A stretch of DNA of 64,000 nt. It comes from Indolivaga capnocytophagoides DSM 22835. Its GTDB lineage: Bacteria > Bacteroidota > Bacteroidia > Bacteroidales > Dysgonomonadaceae. The stretch is from the NCBI RefSeq assembly GCF_000426485.1, contig NZ_AUFL01000004.1, positions 62,001-126,000 on the forward strand, in the 5' to 3' direction. Position numbers and translations under genes: made by a program. How positions within the stretch are numbered: position 1 is the stretch's first letter; the number at the start of each line of letters is the position of its first letter. Below the pieces are notes generated by a model that was not told the DNA's origin, ran no database searches, and was given only the letters and a program-made list of their open reading frames with translations. Positions 1 to 8,401 of the stretch are shown here, piece by piece.

Positions 1-1
1 C

Positions 2-214
2 CATTTTTACGATGATGGAAAGAGTTTTAGTGATGAAAAACATTTAGCTCAGATAACTAAAGAAGACTGGTTTTATATCTACCATTTGAGATGGAAACAA
101 TATCGGCTGATGCATACTTATCTGCACGAACAGGGTGTATCTATCAAAAATTTAACACCTGATAGTATGTTAGATGTATTTCCTTTTTCTACATTGGAAG
201 AAGTTTTGAATTAA
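2..214 (+). CDS. C-terminal fragment of an unidentified cluster protein
   Basis: An open frame enters from the left edge and stops at 212-214, giving the last 70 residues of a protein. The piece is rich in aromatic and charged residues (WFYIYHLRWKQYR) and shows no motif I can assign. The acetyltransferase gene begins 10 bases downstream on the same strand, so it is probably co-transcribed with the glycan cluster. A glycosyltransferase or other polysaccharide enzyme is plausible only from context; most of the protein lies outside the window. Confidence 0.6.
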   Translation, partial: HFYDDGKSFSDEKHLAQITKEDWFYIYHLRWKQYRLMHTYLHEQGVSIKNLTPDSMLDVFPFSTLEEVLN

Positions 215-224
215 TATCTTTTTT

Positions 225-911
225 ATGAAATACTTTATTCAGAGGGTTATACGGAAATTAGTGAACAAAATATATGGACAAGACTCACCTGTTTCTTGTT
301 TGTTCGGGAGTACAGATGGCGATAATTTATTTTATAATAAGAATATTTGCTTTAACTCTTCTTTCCATAAAGATGCAAAGGTATATTCTAAATATACGGT
401 TTTAGATTCTTACATTGGAAGATATACTGTTGTAGCTCAAAATGCTACTATAAGATTGAGTAATATCGGCAAGTTCTGTTCTATCGGAGCCAATTTTGTC
501 TGTGGTTGGGGTATTCACCCAACAAATGGTATATCGACTTCTTCTATGTTCTATTCTACTCAAAAACTAAATGGTGTAACATTTAGTAAAACAGATAAGA
601 TAAAAGAGACACTGCCAATTTATATTGGAAACGATGTTTTTATCGGGATGAATGTAACTGTATTGGATGGTGTAACAATTGGAGATGGAGCTGTTGTAGG
701 AGCTGGAAGTATTGTTTCGAAAGATATTCCTCCTTATGCAATTGCTTTTGGAAATCCTATAAGGATACATCGTTACAGATTTGATGACCATATTATAAAA
801 GATTTACTGCAGATTAAATGGTGGGATTGGGATACGGATAAATTGAAGGATGTAGAAGAATCGTTCTTTGATATTGAATCTTTTATTGCTAAAGCAAAGA
901 AAGACTTATAA
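225..911 (+). CDS. CatB-like left-handed beta-helix O-acetyltransferase
   Basis: A 228-residue protein of the xenobiotic/CatB acyltransferase group, expected to transfer an acetyl group to a sugar hydroxyl in the cytoplasm. Hexapeptide repeats run from about residue 60 to 185 (IGKFCSIGAN, YIGNDVFIG, VTIGDGAVVGAGSIVSKDIP). His98 in the segment GWGIHPTNG sits where the family's catalytic His is expected. The C-terminal WWDWD segment is also typical. Length fits the family. It follows the partial gene by 10 bases and heads the visible glycan cluster, so O-acetylation of a surface polysaccharide is the likely role; the acceptor sugar cannot be read from sequence. Confidence 0.85.
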   Translation: MKYFIQRVIRKLVNKIYGQDSPVSCLFGSTDGDNLFYNKNICFNSSFHKDAKVYSKYTVLDSYIGRYTVVAQNATIRLSNIGKFCSIGANFVCGWGIHPTNGISTSSMFYSTQKLNGVTFSKTDKIKETLPIYIGNDVFIGMNVTVLDGVTIGDGAVVGAGSIVSKDIPPYAIAFGNPIRIHRYRFDDHIIKDLLQIKWWDWDTDKLKDVEESFFDIESFIAKAKKDL

Positions 912-920
912 CCTAATTTT

Positions 921-1018
921 TAAGGTCTCAGAGCTATTTTTTGTTTTGGTAAGTGAAACAACCAAAGTTTTTTATAAACTAAAAGTATATAATTAAATAC
1001 TTGCTGTTACTTATTATT
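921..1018 (+). repeat. Long-form intergenic palindromic element (copy A)
   Basis: Starts with the palindrome AAGGTCTCAGAGCT at 922-935, followed by a T-rich stretch, a TTTTGG...CCAAAG inverted pair and the AT-rich tail that contains ATAAACT and ATTAAATACTT. It fills the gap between the acetyltransferase and the two-domain glycosyltransferase and ends just before that start codon. It aligns along its length with the elements at 29291, 52216, 52628 and 58747. Confidence 0.75.
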
Positions 1019-1022
1019 CAAA

Positions 1023-2588
1023 ATGAAATTATCTATAATAACCATAAATTACAATAATTCTGAAGGTTTGGAGAGGACTATTAATAGTATTATTAATCAG
1101 TCTTTTTCCGATTTTGAATATCTTGTAATAGACGGAGATTCGACAGATGGAAGTGTGGATGTAATAAGTAAGTATTCAGAGAATATCGATTATTGGATCA
1201 GTGAATCCGATTCGGGTGTATATAATGCCATGAATAAAGGCATTAAGCGAGCTACGGGAGAGTATGTCCTTTTTATAAATAGTGGCGATCTGCTTTATAA
1301 TAATGATGTGTTGACGGAAGTCTTTAAGCATAATATCGATAATGATTTGATATATGGCGACCTTTGCCGGACTTTCCCTGATGGGCATTCCGACTTTGTT
1401 CAAATGCCTGATTTCGTAGGATGTGACCAACTGATGGAAGCGACCTTAACACATCCCACAACTTTTATTCGTCGAAGCTTATTCGAAAAATACGGGTTGT
1501 ACAGAGAGGATTTGAAAATAGTTTCTGATTGGGCTTTTTTTCTGAAAATAATTGTTTTTTCGAATGTTTCACGAACCCATCTTCCTATCGTTATCTCTAT
1601 TTTTGATATGGGAGGAATGAGTAGTTCGCAAGCTAATCTGGTACAGGCTGAACGACAAAAAGTGATATCCGAATCTTTCTCTTATGAGTTATATAATATT
1701 TACTATACTCATGGAGCCTACCGCGATTTTTATAATCATAAATTGTTTAGAGGAATAAGATCTGTAAAACATTGGGTTAAGAATATAATATCAAAAAAAT
1801 ATTGGTATGATTATATACACCGAACCCGCAAACATTCTCTTATTAAGGTATTCAATAAGAAGGTAAAAGAACAAAAAAAAAGCCCGTTATCCATACCTGT
1901 TATAATAATCAATTACAACAGATTAAAGGATCTGAAAGGACTTGTTTCATTTTTATTAGAGCGTAAACACGAGAATATTATCATAGTAGATAATAAATCT
2001 TCTTATCCGCCATTATTGGAGTATTATGAGCAGATAAAGGGTCGGGTTAAGATCGAAAAAATGGATCAGAATTATGGACATTTGGTATTCTGGAAAAATA
2101 AAGAATTGTATAATAAATATGCTTCAGGATATTATATCATTACAGATTCGGATATTCTTCCGAATAAGAATCTTCCGAATAATTATATAAACTATCTGAT
2201 CAAAACCTTAGATGCTCATAAGGATGTGACAAAAGTAGGTTTTGCGTTGAAAATAGATGATATCCCTGATTCGTATGAACTCAAAGATAAAGTAATACAT
2301 TGGGAGCAGCCTCATTGGCAAGGTAAAATTGGGGATGATTTATTTAAGAATGAGTTAGATACGACTTTCGCAATTTATCCTCCTTATTTTAATTATTCGA
2401 CATTGAAAGAGTTTTATCCCAGCATAAGGATTGCTGGTAATTTTGAGGCTAAGCATATGGGATGGTATATTGATAATAATAATCTGACGGATGAGGATAG
2501 ATATTATTATCAGAGTGCAAACAGTTCGAGTTCATGGAAATTTGACGAGCAAGGGAAATTTACAGGCGATTCGATATATACAAAATAA
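1023..2588 (+). CDS. Two-domain family 2 glycosyltransferase
   Basis: A 521-residue protein with two GT-A type domains. The first (about 1-230) is a typical GT2 enzyme: SIITINYNN start, IDGDSTDGS sugar-nucleotide loop, INSGD in place of DxD, and HPTTFIRR followed by SDWAFFLK. The second (about 292-521) restarts with PVIIINYNR and carries the acidic triad DSD at 375-377. A linker of basic residues joins them and is encoded over a run of nine A's (1873-1881). Most cluster neighbours are single-domain, so this is a natural fusion or a gene pair joined in frame. It should add one or two sugars at the cytoplasmic face of the inner membrane; donor and acceptor are unknown. Confidence 0.88.
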   Translation: MKLSIITINYNNSEGLERTINSIINQSFSDFEYLVIDGDSTDGSVDVISKYSENIDYWISESDSGVYNAMNKGIKRATGEYVLFINSGDLLYNNDVLTEVFKHNIDNDLIYGDLCRTFPDGHSDFVQMPDFVGCDQLMEATLTHPTTFIRRSLFEKYGLYREDLKIVSDWAFFLKIIVFSNVSRTHLPIVISIFDMGGMSSSQANLVQAERQKVISESFSYELYNIYYTHGAYRDFYNHKLFRGIRSVKHWVKNIISKKYWYDYIHRTRKHSLIKVFNKKVKEQKKSPLSIPVIIINYNRLKDLKGLVSFLLERKHENIIIVDNKSSYPPLLEYYEQIKGRVKIEKMDQNYGHLVFWKNKELYNKYASGYYIITDSDILPNKNLPNNYINYLIKTLDAHKDVTKVGFALKIDDIPDSYELKDKVIHWEQPHWQGKIGDDLFKNELDTTFAIYPPYFNYSTLKEFYPSIRIAGNFEAKHMGWYIDNNNLTDEDRYYYQSANSSSSWKFDEQGKFTGDSIYTK

Positions 2589-2596
2589 TATAGGCT

Positions 2597-3505
2597 ATGA
2601 TATCTGTTATTATCCCCAATTATAATCATGCACCCTATCTGAAACAAAGGATTGATTCGGTTCTGAATCAAACTTATACGGATATGGAAGTAATTATATT
2701 GGATGATAAATCGACAGATAACAGCATCGAAATAATAGAACAATACCGGAGCCATCCTAAAGTAGTACAAATAGAATTGAATAAACAAAACAGCGGAACT
2801 ACTTTCAAACAATGGCAAAAAGGTATAAGCCTTGCAAAAGGAGAATATATCTGGATTGCTGAAAGTGATGATTATGCCGATGAAACATTTTTGGAGAAAG
2901 TTGTCGGTTCGATCAATAAATATCACTCCGTATTGGGATGTGCCTTGTCTCATGTGGTGAACGAAAATGGGCATATCAAACGACCTCGTGCTGAGATTAT
3001 TGAAGGCGAATATTGTGATAAAGATACATTAATAAAGAAACACCTGCTTCTTGGAAACGTAATTTACAATGCAAGTACGGTTGTATTTCGTAAAGATGCC
3101 ATAGATCCGTCTATTTGGAAAGAGGTTACAAAGTTGAAGTATTGTGGTGATTGGCTTTTCTGGGCTACACTGATAATGAATCAGTATCAGGGAGTTTCGG
3201 AAGTAAAAGAATATCTGAATTATTTCAGAACTCATAGTGCCAATGTTTCAAACAGATCAGAGCAAAATGGATTAACATTTCTCGAAGGTTTTCCTATATC
3301 GAAGATGATTGCCAAGAAAGAGCATATCTCTTGGGATAAAACTTTCAGGCAGAAGTGGTTCTTCGAATGGCAGCATTACAGAACCTTTTATGGTTTTACA
3401 AAAAAGACAAGCTTTAAAATATTGATGATGTTTGCTCGAAAAGAGCCTATTCTTGTGTTTTATGAATTCAGACGTATTATTATAAGATTTTTCGGAAAAA
3501 GCTAA
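2597..3505 (+). CDS. Family 2 glycosyltransferase
   Basis: A 302-residue single-domain GT2 enzyme. The N-terminus VIIPNYNHAPYLKQRIDSVL and the LDDKSTDNS loop bind the nucleotide sugar, ESDDYAD supplies the metal-binding acidic residues, and a CGDWLFWATL segment matches the usual acceptor-side (ED)xW region. It starts 8 bases after the previous stop, and its stop overlaps the next ATG by one base (TAATG at 3503), suggesting translational coupling. It should build the same polysaccharide repeat unit as its neighbours; the linkage made is not predictable. Confidence 0.88.
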   Translation: MISVIIPNYNHAPYLKQRIDSVLNQTYTDMEVIILDDKSTDNSIEIIEQYRSHPKVVQIELNKQNSGTTFKQWQKGISLAKGEYIWIAESDDYADETFLEKVVGSINKYHSVLGCALSHVVNENGHIKRPRAEIIEGEYCDKDTLIKKHLLLGNVIYNASTVVFRKDAIDPSIWKEVTKLKYCGDWLFWATLIMNQYQGVSEVKEYLNYFRTHSANVSNRSEQNGLTFLEGFPISKMIAKKEHISWDKTFRQKWFFEWQHYRTFYGFTKKTSFKILMMFARKEPILVFYEFRRIIIRFFGKS

Positions 3506-4485
3506 TGACAGACAAACAATATCCATATCTGGTATCGGTATTGATGCCCGCATATAACGCATCCTTGTATATCAGGCAGGCGATTGACAGCATTTTATCC
3601 CAGACTTTTTCCGATTTTGAATTTCTTATTATAGATGATGGGTCTACTGACAATACCATAGATATTGTTAAAAAGTATACTGATACTCGTATCAAACTGA
3701 TTCAAAATGAACAGAACAGAGGATTGGTATATACCTTAAATAAAGGATTGGATATAGCTCAGGGTAAATACATTGCCCGCATGGATGCTGATGATATTTG
3801 TACTTCGCATCGATTGGAGAAGCAAGTTGCGTATATGGAACGCCACTCCGGTGTCGCTGCATTGAGCTGTGCATTTCGGTTTATGAACACACCTCACGAA
3901 ATACATTTCCCGACGGATAGTGAGCGTATTTATATAAAGCTGTTGGATAATACAGCTTTACTACATCCGGGTGCAGTACTGAGATCCGAAGTTTTAAAGC
4001 AAGAAAATATCCGCTACAAAGCTGATTATAAACATGCCGAAGATTATCATCTGTGGGTTCAGTTTGCCGAAAAGGGACTGGAACTTGGGAATCTGGATGA
4101 TGTATTAGTTGAGTACCGTCAGCACGAAGGGCAGGTCAGCACAACCAAACAGGCAGAACAAGATCAGATAAAAGACAAGATTAAATTGGAGTTTTTGTCT
4201 TATTTCTTTAAAGACTTTTTTTCGGAACAGAAGTTACAGTTGGTAAATAAAGTGGATGATATTCCTTTTACTGAAAAAGTGATTCTGATTAATTCATTGA
4301 ATAAGGTAAACCGAAAACAAAAATTTTTCAATCCTGCTTTATTCGAACATTATTTAAAGCAATTATTATATAAAAATAGAAAATCTGCAAACAATGCAGA
4401 TTTCAAAAATTTTTTGAAAATGTTCCGAAAGAATGTTAGCTTTACGTTTATAATAACCGCTTTAATGATAAAAATGAAAGCATAA
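3505..4485 (+). CDS. Family 2 glycosyltransferase
   Basis: A 326-residue GT2 enzyme with VSVLMPAYNAS at the N-terminus, IDDGSTDNT, the canonical ARMDADDIC (DxD) motif near residue 93, HPGAVLR, and HAEDYHLWVQ as the catalytic-base region. This is the best-conserved GT2 motif set in the cluster. Its start and stop each overlap the adjacent gene by one base (TAATG), so it is embedded in a tightly coupled operon. A C-terminal basic and hydrophobic tail (RKNVSFTFIITALMIKMKA) may help attach it to the inner membrane. Confidence 0.9.
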   Translation: MTDKQYPYLVSVLMPAYNASLYIRQAIDSILSQTFSDFEFLIIDDGSTDNTIDIVKKYTDTRIKLIQNEQNRGLVYTLNKGLDIAQGKYIARMDADDICTSHRLEKQVAYMERHSGVAALSCAFRFMNTPHEIHFPTDSERIYIKLLDNTALLHPGAVLRSEVLKQENIRYKADYKHAEDYHLWVQFAEKGLELGNLDDVLVEYRQHEGQVSTTKQAEQDQIKDKIKLEFLSYFFKDFFSEQKLQLVNKVDDIPFTEKVILINSLNKVNRKQKFFNPALFEHYLKQLLYKNRKSANNADFKNFLKMFRKNVSFTFIITALMIKMKA

Positions 4486-5321
4486 TGCTCATGGGGAATC
4501 CTTTGATATCTATAATTATACCTTGTTACAATCAGGCTCAGTATTTGCCGGAAACTTTGCAATCGGTTATGGAGCAGGTGTACCCCAATTGGGAGTGTCT
4601 GATAGTAAACGATGGTTCACCCGATAATACCGAAGAAATAGCATTGGATTGGTGTAGGAAAGATACAAGATTCCGATATTTGTCAAAGCCGAATGGAGGT
4701 CTTTCCGATACCCGTAATTTTGGAATAAAGCATTCATCAGGTAAATATATACAAGTGTTAGACTCTGATGATAAGGTTTCGAGTGACTACTCCAAAGAGG
4801 CAATAGAAATACTGGAACAAAATCAGAATGTTAAATTGGTGAGTTGTAAAGTAATGCTTTTCGGTGATGATAGCGGTGTTTGTGAAATGCTGCCCTATAC
4901 TTACGAGAACCTTCTTTTTAAGCGAAATTGCTTTTATCATTCATGTATCTATAGACGATCAGATTATGATAAAACGATAGGCTATAACACTAACATGAAA
5001 AAAGGCTGGGAGGATTATGATTTCTGGATAAGTCTTCTCGACAAGAACGATAAAGTAATAACCTTGAATAAGGTACACTTTTATTATAGAACAAAAGCAG
5101 TTTCGATGCGGACTCTTATATCTCTAGAAGATGAAGCGCAGCTTCGTATACAGATATTCAAAAATCATATAGACAAATATTTAGCGGAAATAAATCCGAT
5201 AGAACAATATAAGGAATTACAGAAATTCAAGCTGATTGAGAACTCAACCCAGTATAGGCTGGGTGGTTATATATTAGCTCCTTTCAGATTAGTAAGTAAC
5301 TTATTCCGAAAAAAGAAATAA
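4485..5321 (+). CDS. Family 2 glycosyltransferase
   Basis: A 278-residue GT2 enzyme: ISIIIPCYNQAQYL, VNDGSPDNT, LDSDDKVS for the metal-binding acidic site, and GWEDYDFWISLL for the acceptor-side motif. An internal ATG at 4491 gives a product two residues shorter and is a possible alternative start; the first ATG overlaps the previous stop by one base. The C-terminal FRLVSNLFRKKK is a basic amphipathic tail, common in enzymes acting on lipid-linked sugars. The fucosyltransferase gene begins 2 bases downstream. Confidence 0.88.
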   Translation: MLMGNPLISIIIPCYNQAQYLPETLQSVMEQVYPNWECLIVNDGSPDNTEEIALDWCRKDTRFRYLSKPNGGLSDTRNFGIKHSSGKYIQVLDSDDKVSSDYSKEAIEILEQNQNVKLVSCKVMLFGDDSGVCEMLPYTYENLLFKRNCFYHSCIYRRSDYDKTIGYNTNMKKGWEDYDFWISLLDKNDKVITLNKVHFYYRTKAVSMRTLISLEDEAQLRIQIFKNHIDKYLAEINPIEQYKELQKFKLIENSTQYRLGGYILAPFRLVSNLFRKKK

Positions 5322-5323
5322 AG

Positions 5324-6235
5324 ATGATCTATATCGAATTAAATGGCAGGTTAGGCAACCATTTGTTCCAGATTGCAACCGGAGCATCTTTGGCTCGAAA
5401 ATACAATGTCGGATATAAAGTCGTTTGTCATGACGGCTATAAACTGGCTCCGCCCGACAACTGCTATGTAAAGGAGTATATCGAGCAATTCCGCCCGAAT
5501 ATACTTCGGAATATAGATATTCAGATAGGGCGTCCGCAGACCGATTGCGATTATTATTACGATATAGAATATATATACAAAGAGATTCCCTATTCGGGGC
5601 GTGATATGCTTTTATATGGAGCATTTCAGTCCGAAAAATACTTTGATAAACCATTTGTTCGGGAATTGTTTTCTATCCCCGATGACGTAAAAGAATATAT
5701 TCTTGGAAAATTTGGTGATATTATCCGCCAAGGAGTAACGTCTATTAATGTGAGGCGTGGAGATTATTGCCGTTTGCCGCATCAGTATGCCGTTTGCGGT
5801 ATGTCTTATTACAATAAAGCCATCGATTTTCTGGGGCGTGATAAAATGTATCTGATAATCAGTGATGATATTGATTGGTGTAAACGGAATTTTAAAGGTG
5901 CTAATTTTTACTTTGTCGACGACGAAGAGCCTATTATCGATCTGTATATACAAACGCTTTGCGATAATAATATAATCAGCAACAGTACTTTCAGCTGGTG
6001 GGGAGCATGGCTCAATCCAAATAAAGATAAAGTGGTTGTATGCCCTGATCCGTGGTTCGGAAAATCATACAGCAATTACAGTACACAAGACCTGATTCCG
6101 GAGGAATGGGTACAGATAGAAAACAACCTTTCGTTCGATTTAAAGTGTTTGGCTATCTACCTGAGAGGTATAGAAAAGCTTCGGTCTTTAGTGCCTAAAT
6201 CATTAAAGCATAGATTGAAACAATTAAGAAAATAA
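5324..6235 (+). CDS. Family 11 alpha-1,2-fucosyltransferase-like protein
   Basis: A 303-residue GT11 protein. The N-terminal GRLGNHLFQIATGASLA is the family signature, INVRRGDYC near residue 142 matches the conserved HxRRxDY GDP-fucose motif with Asn-Val in place of His, and NSTFSWWGAWLN near residue 222 is the third signature. Known members move fucose (a few move galactose) from the GDP sugar in alpha-1,2 linkage. It lies 2 bases after a GT2 gene in the glycan cluster. Fucose-containing surface glycan is therefore likely, but no GDP-fucose synthesis genes are in this window. Confidence 0.88.
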   Translation: MIYIELNGRLGNHLFQIATGASLARKYNVGYKVVCHDGYKLAPPDNCYVKEYIEQFRPNILRNIDIQIGRPQTDCDYYYDIEYIYKEIPYSGRDMLLYGAFQSEKYFDKPFVRELFSIPDDVKEYILGKFGDIIRQGVTSINVRRGDYCRLPHQYAVCGMSYYNKAIDFLGRDKMYLIISDDIDWCKRNFKGANFYFVDDEEPIIDLYIQTLCDNNIISNSTFSWWGAWLNPNKDKVVVCPDPWFGKSYSNYSTQDLIPEEWVQIENNLSFDLKCLAIYLRGIEKLRSLVPKSLKHRLKQLRK

Positions 6236-6255
6236 GGTTTAAAACCTAAGATAAT

Positions 6256-7527
6256 ATGAAAGTCGTAACATTAAGCACAAAAGATTCATTCGGCGGAGCT
6301 GCCCGTGTTGCTTTTCGCTTACATGAGGAGATAAATAAACTGGGGATTGATAACATGCTCTTGGTAAATAACAAGAGAAGTAATAGTCCAACAGTTCGTC
6401 TAGCTTCTGATTTTCATGATCATTTGAATCGGTTCGAGCGAAAATTGATGATGCTTGGACTAAAATATAAGGAACAAAGACGCAGACGTAACTGGGCCAA
6501 ATATCCTAGAATGCAAAACAAAATATTGTCGGATATTGTCCTCTCTTTACTGAAAAATTCATTGGATAAGATACCCTTTGACCTTATACATATGCATTGG
6601 GTAGGGGAGAGCTATGTCGACTTTACGGAATTCGGATCGGTCAAACATCCTATTATATGGACATTGCACGATTGTTTTTCGTTTACTGCTCTTTGCTCAT
6701 ATTTTGAGGATTGCGATAAATATAAAACCCATTGTGGAGCATGTCCTCAATTAGGTTCTACTAAAGAGAAGGATTTTAGCTATAAAGTATTCGACATGAA
6801 ACGGCAGAGATACGCCTCTCTTAACTTTGTTATAGTAACGCCCAGCCGATGGCTGGCTAAAGCTGCATCAGAGAGTGTATTGTTAAGGAAATATCCGGTA
6901 AGAGTTATTCCCAATGGATTGGATACGGAGGTTTTCAGACCAAAAGATAAAATGGAGGCAAAGAAATCATTATCTTTACAATCTGGTAAGAAAACAATCT
7001 TGTTTGGAGGGATCTCGGCGATGGGAGATCCTCGCAAGGGTGGACATCTACTGAAAGATGCGTTAAAATTATTGGCTGAAACCGAACTGAAAGACCAAAT
7101 TGAATTGTTAATATTTGGTGCAGAGCAGAAGAATGGCGATAATCTGGAATTTCCGGCAAAGTATTTAGGGTATATTTCCGATGAAGATCAATTATGTGAG
7201 GCTTACAATGCCGCAGATGTAATGATTGTTCCTTCTACTTATGAGAATCTACCAAATACGATCTTAGAAAGCCTGTCATGCGGAACACCTGTTGTTGCTT
7301 TTGATATAGGAGGAAACCCCGATATGATAGATCATACCATTAACGGATATTTGGCTGATCCGTATGATATAGCCGATTTAGCGGAAGGTGTCAGGTTTTG
7401 CCTGAACAACAATAAGGACAATCAACTGGGGGGAAATGCTCGAAACAAAGTTCTGGAAAACTTTCGGATAGAAGATATAGCAAAGCGTTATATTGAATTA
7501 TATAACGAAGTTTTAAATAAAGATTAG
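6256..7527 (+). CDS. Family 4 glycosyltransferase (GT-B fold)
   Basis: A 423-residue GT4 enzyme. The N-terminal TKDSFGGAARVAFRLHEE is the glycine-rich acceptor loop. The C-terminal nucleotide domain holds IPNGLDTEVF, FGGISAMGDPRKGG, and ENLPNTILE followed by CGTPVVAFDIGG, which is the E-x7-E donor motif. Four cysteines around residues 150-166 (CSYFEDCDKYKTHCGAC) resemble a metal-binding or disulfide insertion seen in some WcaC/WcaL-like enzymes. It is separated by 20 bases from the fucosyltransferase and by 17 from the methyltransferase, within the same operon. Confidence 0.9.
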   Translation: MKVVTLSTKDSFGGAARVAFRLHEEINKLGIDNMLLVNNKRSNSPTVRLASDFHDHLNRFERKLMMLGLKYKEQRRRRNWAKYPRMQNKILSDIVLSLLKNSLDKIPFDLIHMHWVGESYVDFTEFGSVKHPIIWTLHDCFSFTALCSYFEDCDKYKTHCGACPQLGSTKEKDFSYKVFDMKRQRYASLNFVIVTPSRWLAKAASESVLLRKYPVRVIPNGLDTEVFRPKDKMEAKKSLSLQSGKKTILFGGISAMGDPRKGGHLLKDALKLLAETELKDQIELLIFGAEQKNGDNLEFPAKYLGYISDEDQLCEAYNAADVMIVPSTYENLPNTILESLSCGTPVVAFDIGGNPDMIDHTINGYLADPYDIADLAEGVRFCLNNNKDNQLGGNARNKVLENFRIEDIAKRYIELYNEVLNKD

Positions 7528-7544
7528 GGATAAGAATATACTTT

Positions 7545-8390
7545 ATGGATAATATAAAATGTCTGATTTGTAATAATAATACAGAACCTGTCTTCTCAAC
7601 GCGTGTATTGCATAAGTATGATGTAGCATATCATCGTTGCAGCTGTTGCGGATTTATGCAGACGGATACTCCATATTGGTTGGATGAGGCATATAGTAGT
7701 GCCATAACCTCTATGGATATAGGGCTTGTGTACCGCAATCTGGTATATTCGCCACAGGTGGAACATGTAATAAAATCGTCATTCGACTACAATAAGAAAT
7801 TTTTTGACTATGCCGGAGGTTATGGCTTATTTGTCCGAATAATGAGAGACAAAGGTTTTGACTTTTATTGGGATGATAAATATTGTGATAACTTGTTTGC
7901 TCAGTATTTTACCTTAAACGAATTACCCGATGGGCAGAAGTTTGAAGGGGTTACCGCTTTCGAGATATTCGAACATTTAGTAAATCCGCTGGAAGAGATA
8001 GAAAAACTGTTCAGCTATGCTGATTCCATCATTTTTTCAACAGAACTTATTCCTCATAAAACAATAAAATCATATAACGATTGGTGGTATTTTGCACCCG
8101 AAGGTGGACAGCACATTGCATTCTATACTGAAAAATCATTTGCCGTAATTGCCGAAAAATTCGGCTGTACATTTTATACTAATGGCAAAGATCTGCATAT
8201 CCTAACTAAGAAACGATTAGCTAAAAATCCATTGGCTTTTACTAAACGTACAACCTGGGATAAGATTGTAGATCGTTTGACCGGAATTTTGCAGCGTACA
8301 AAAAATAACAACCCCGTACCCGTCTACCTTCCGAGTAAGATAGGGCAGGATGTACAGTATATAAGAAATATAGTTCATAAAGAAAATTAA
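7545..8390 (+). CDS. Zinc-ribbon class I SAM methyltransferase
   Basis: A 281-residue protein. The N-terminal cysteines CLIC and HRCSCCGF form a probable zinc ribbon, as in sugar C- and O-methyltransferases. The FDYAGGYGLFVRIMRDKGFDFYWDD segment is the SAM-binding motif I with its acidic partner, and FEIFEHLVNPLEEI is the motif II to III region. The layout fits the Methyltransf_23 group. In a glycan operon it most likely methylates a nucleotide sugar or a terminal sugar. The glycine-rich loop reads GGYGLF rather than the common GxGxG, so the exact reaction is uncertain. Confidence 0.78.
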   Translation: MDNIKCLICNNNTEPVFSTRVLHKYDVAYHRCSCCGFMQTDTPYWLDEAYSSAITSMDIGLVYRNLVYSPQVEHVIKSSFDYNKKFFDYAGGYGLFVRIMRDKGFDFYWDDKYCDNLFAQYFTLNELPDGQKFEGVTAFEIFEHLVNPLEEIEKLFSYADSIIFSTELIPHKTIKSYNDWWYFAPEGGQHIAFYTEKSFAVIAEKFGCTFYTNGKDLHILTKKRLAKNPLAFTKRTTWDKIVDRLTGILQRTKNNNPVPVYLPSKIGQDVQYIRNIVHKEN

Positions 8391-8401
8391 CCAGTTTTAC
8401 G

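Noticed and set aside
6235-6251. AAGGTTTAAAACCTAAG as another member of the palindrome family
   Set aside because: The arm sequence is different (GGTTT/AAACC) and the ATTTATT flank is missing; it may be a chance palindrome.
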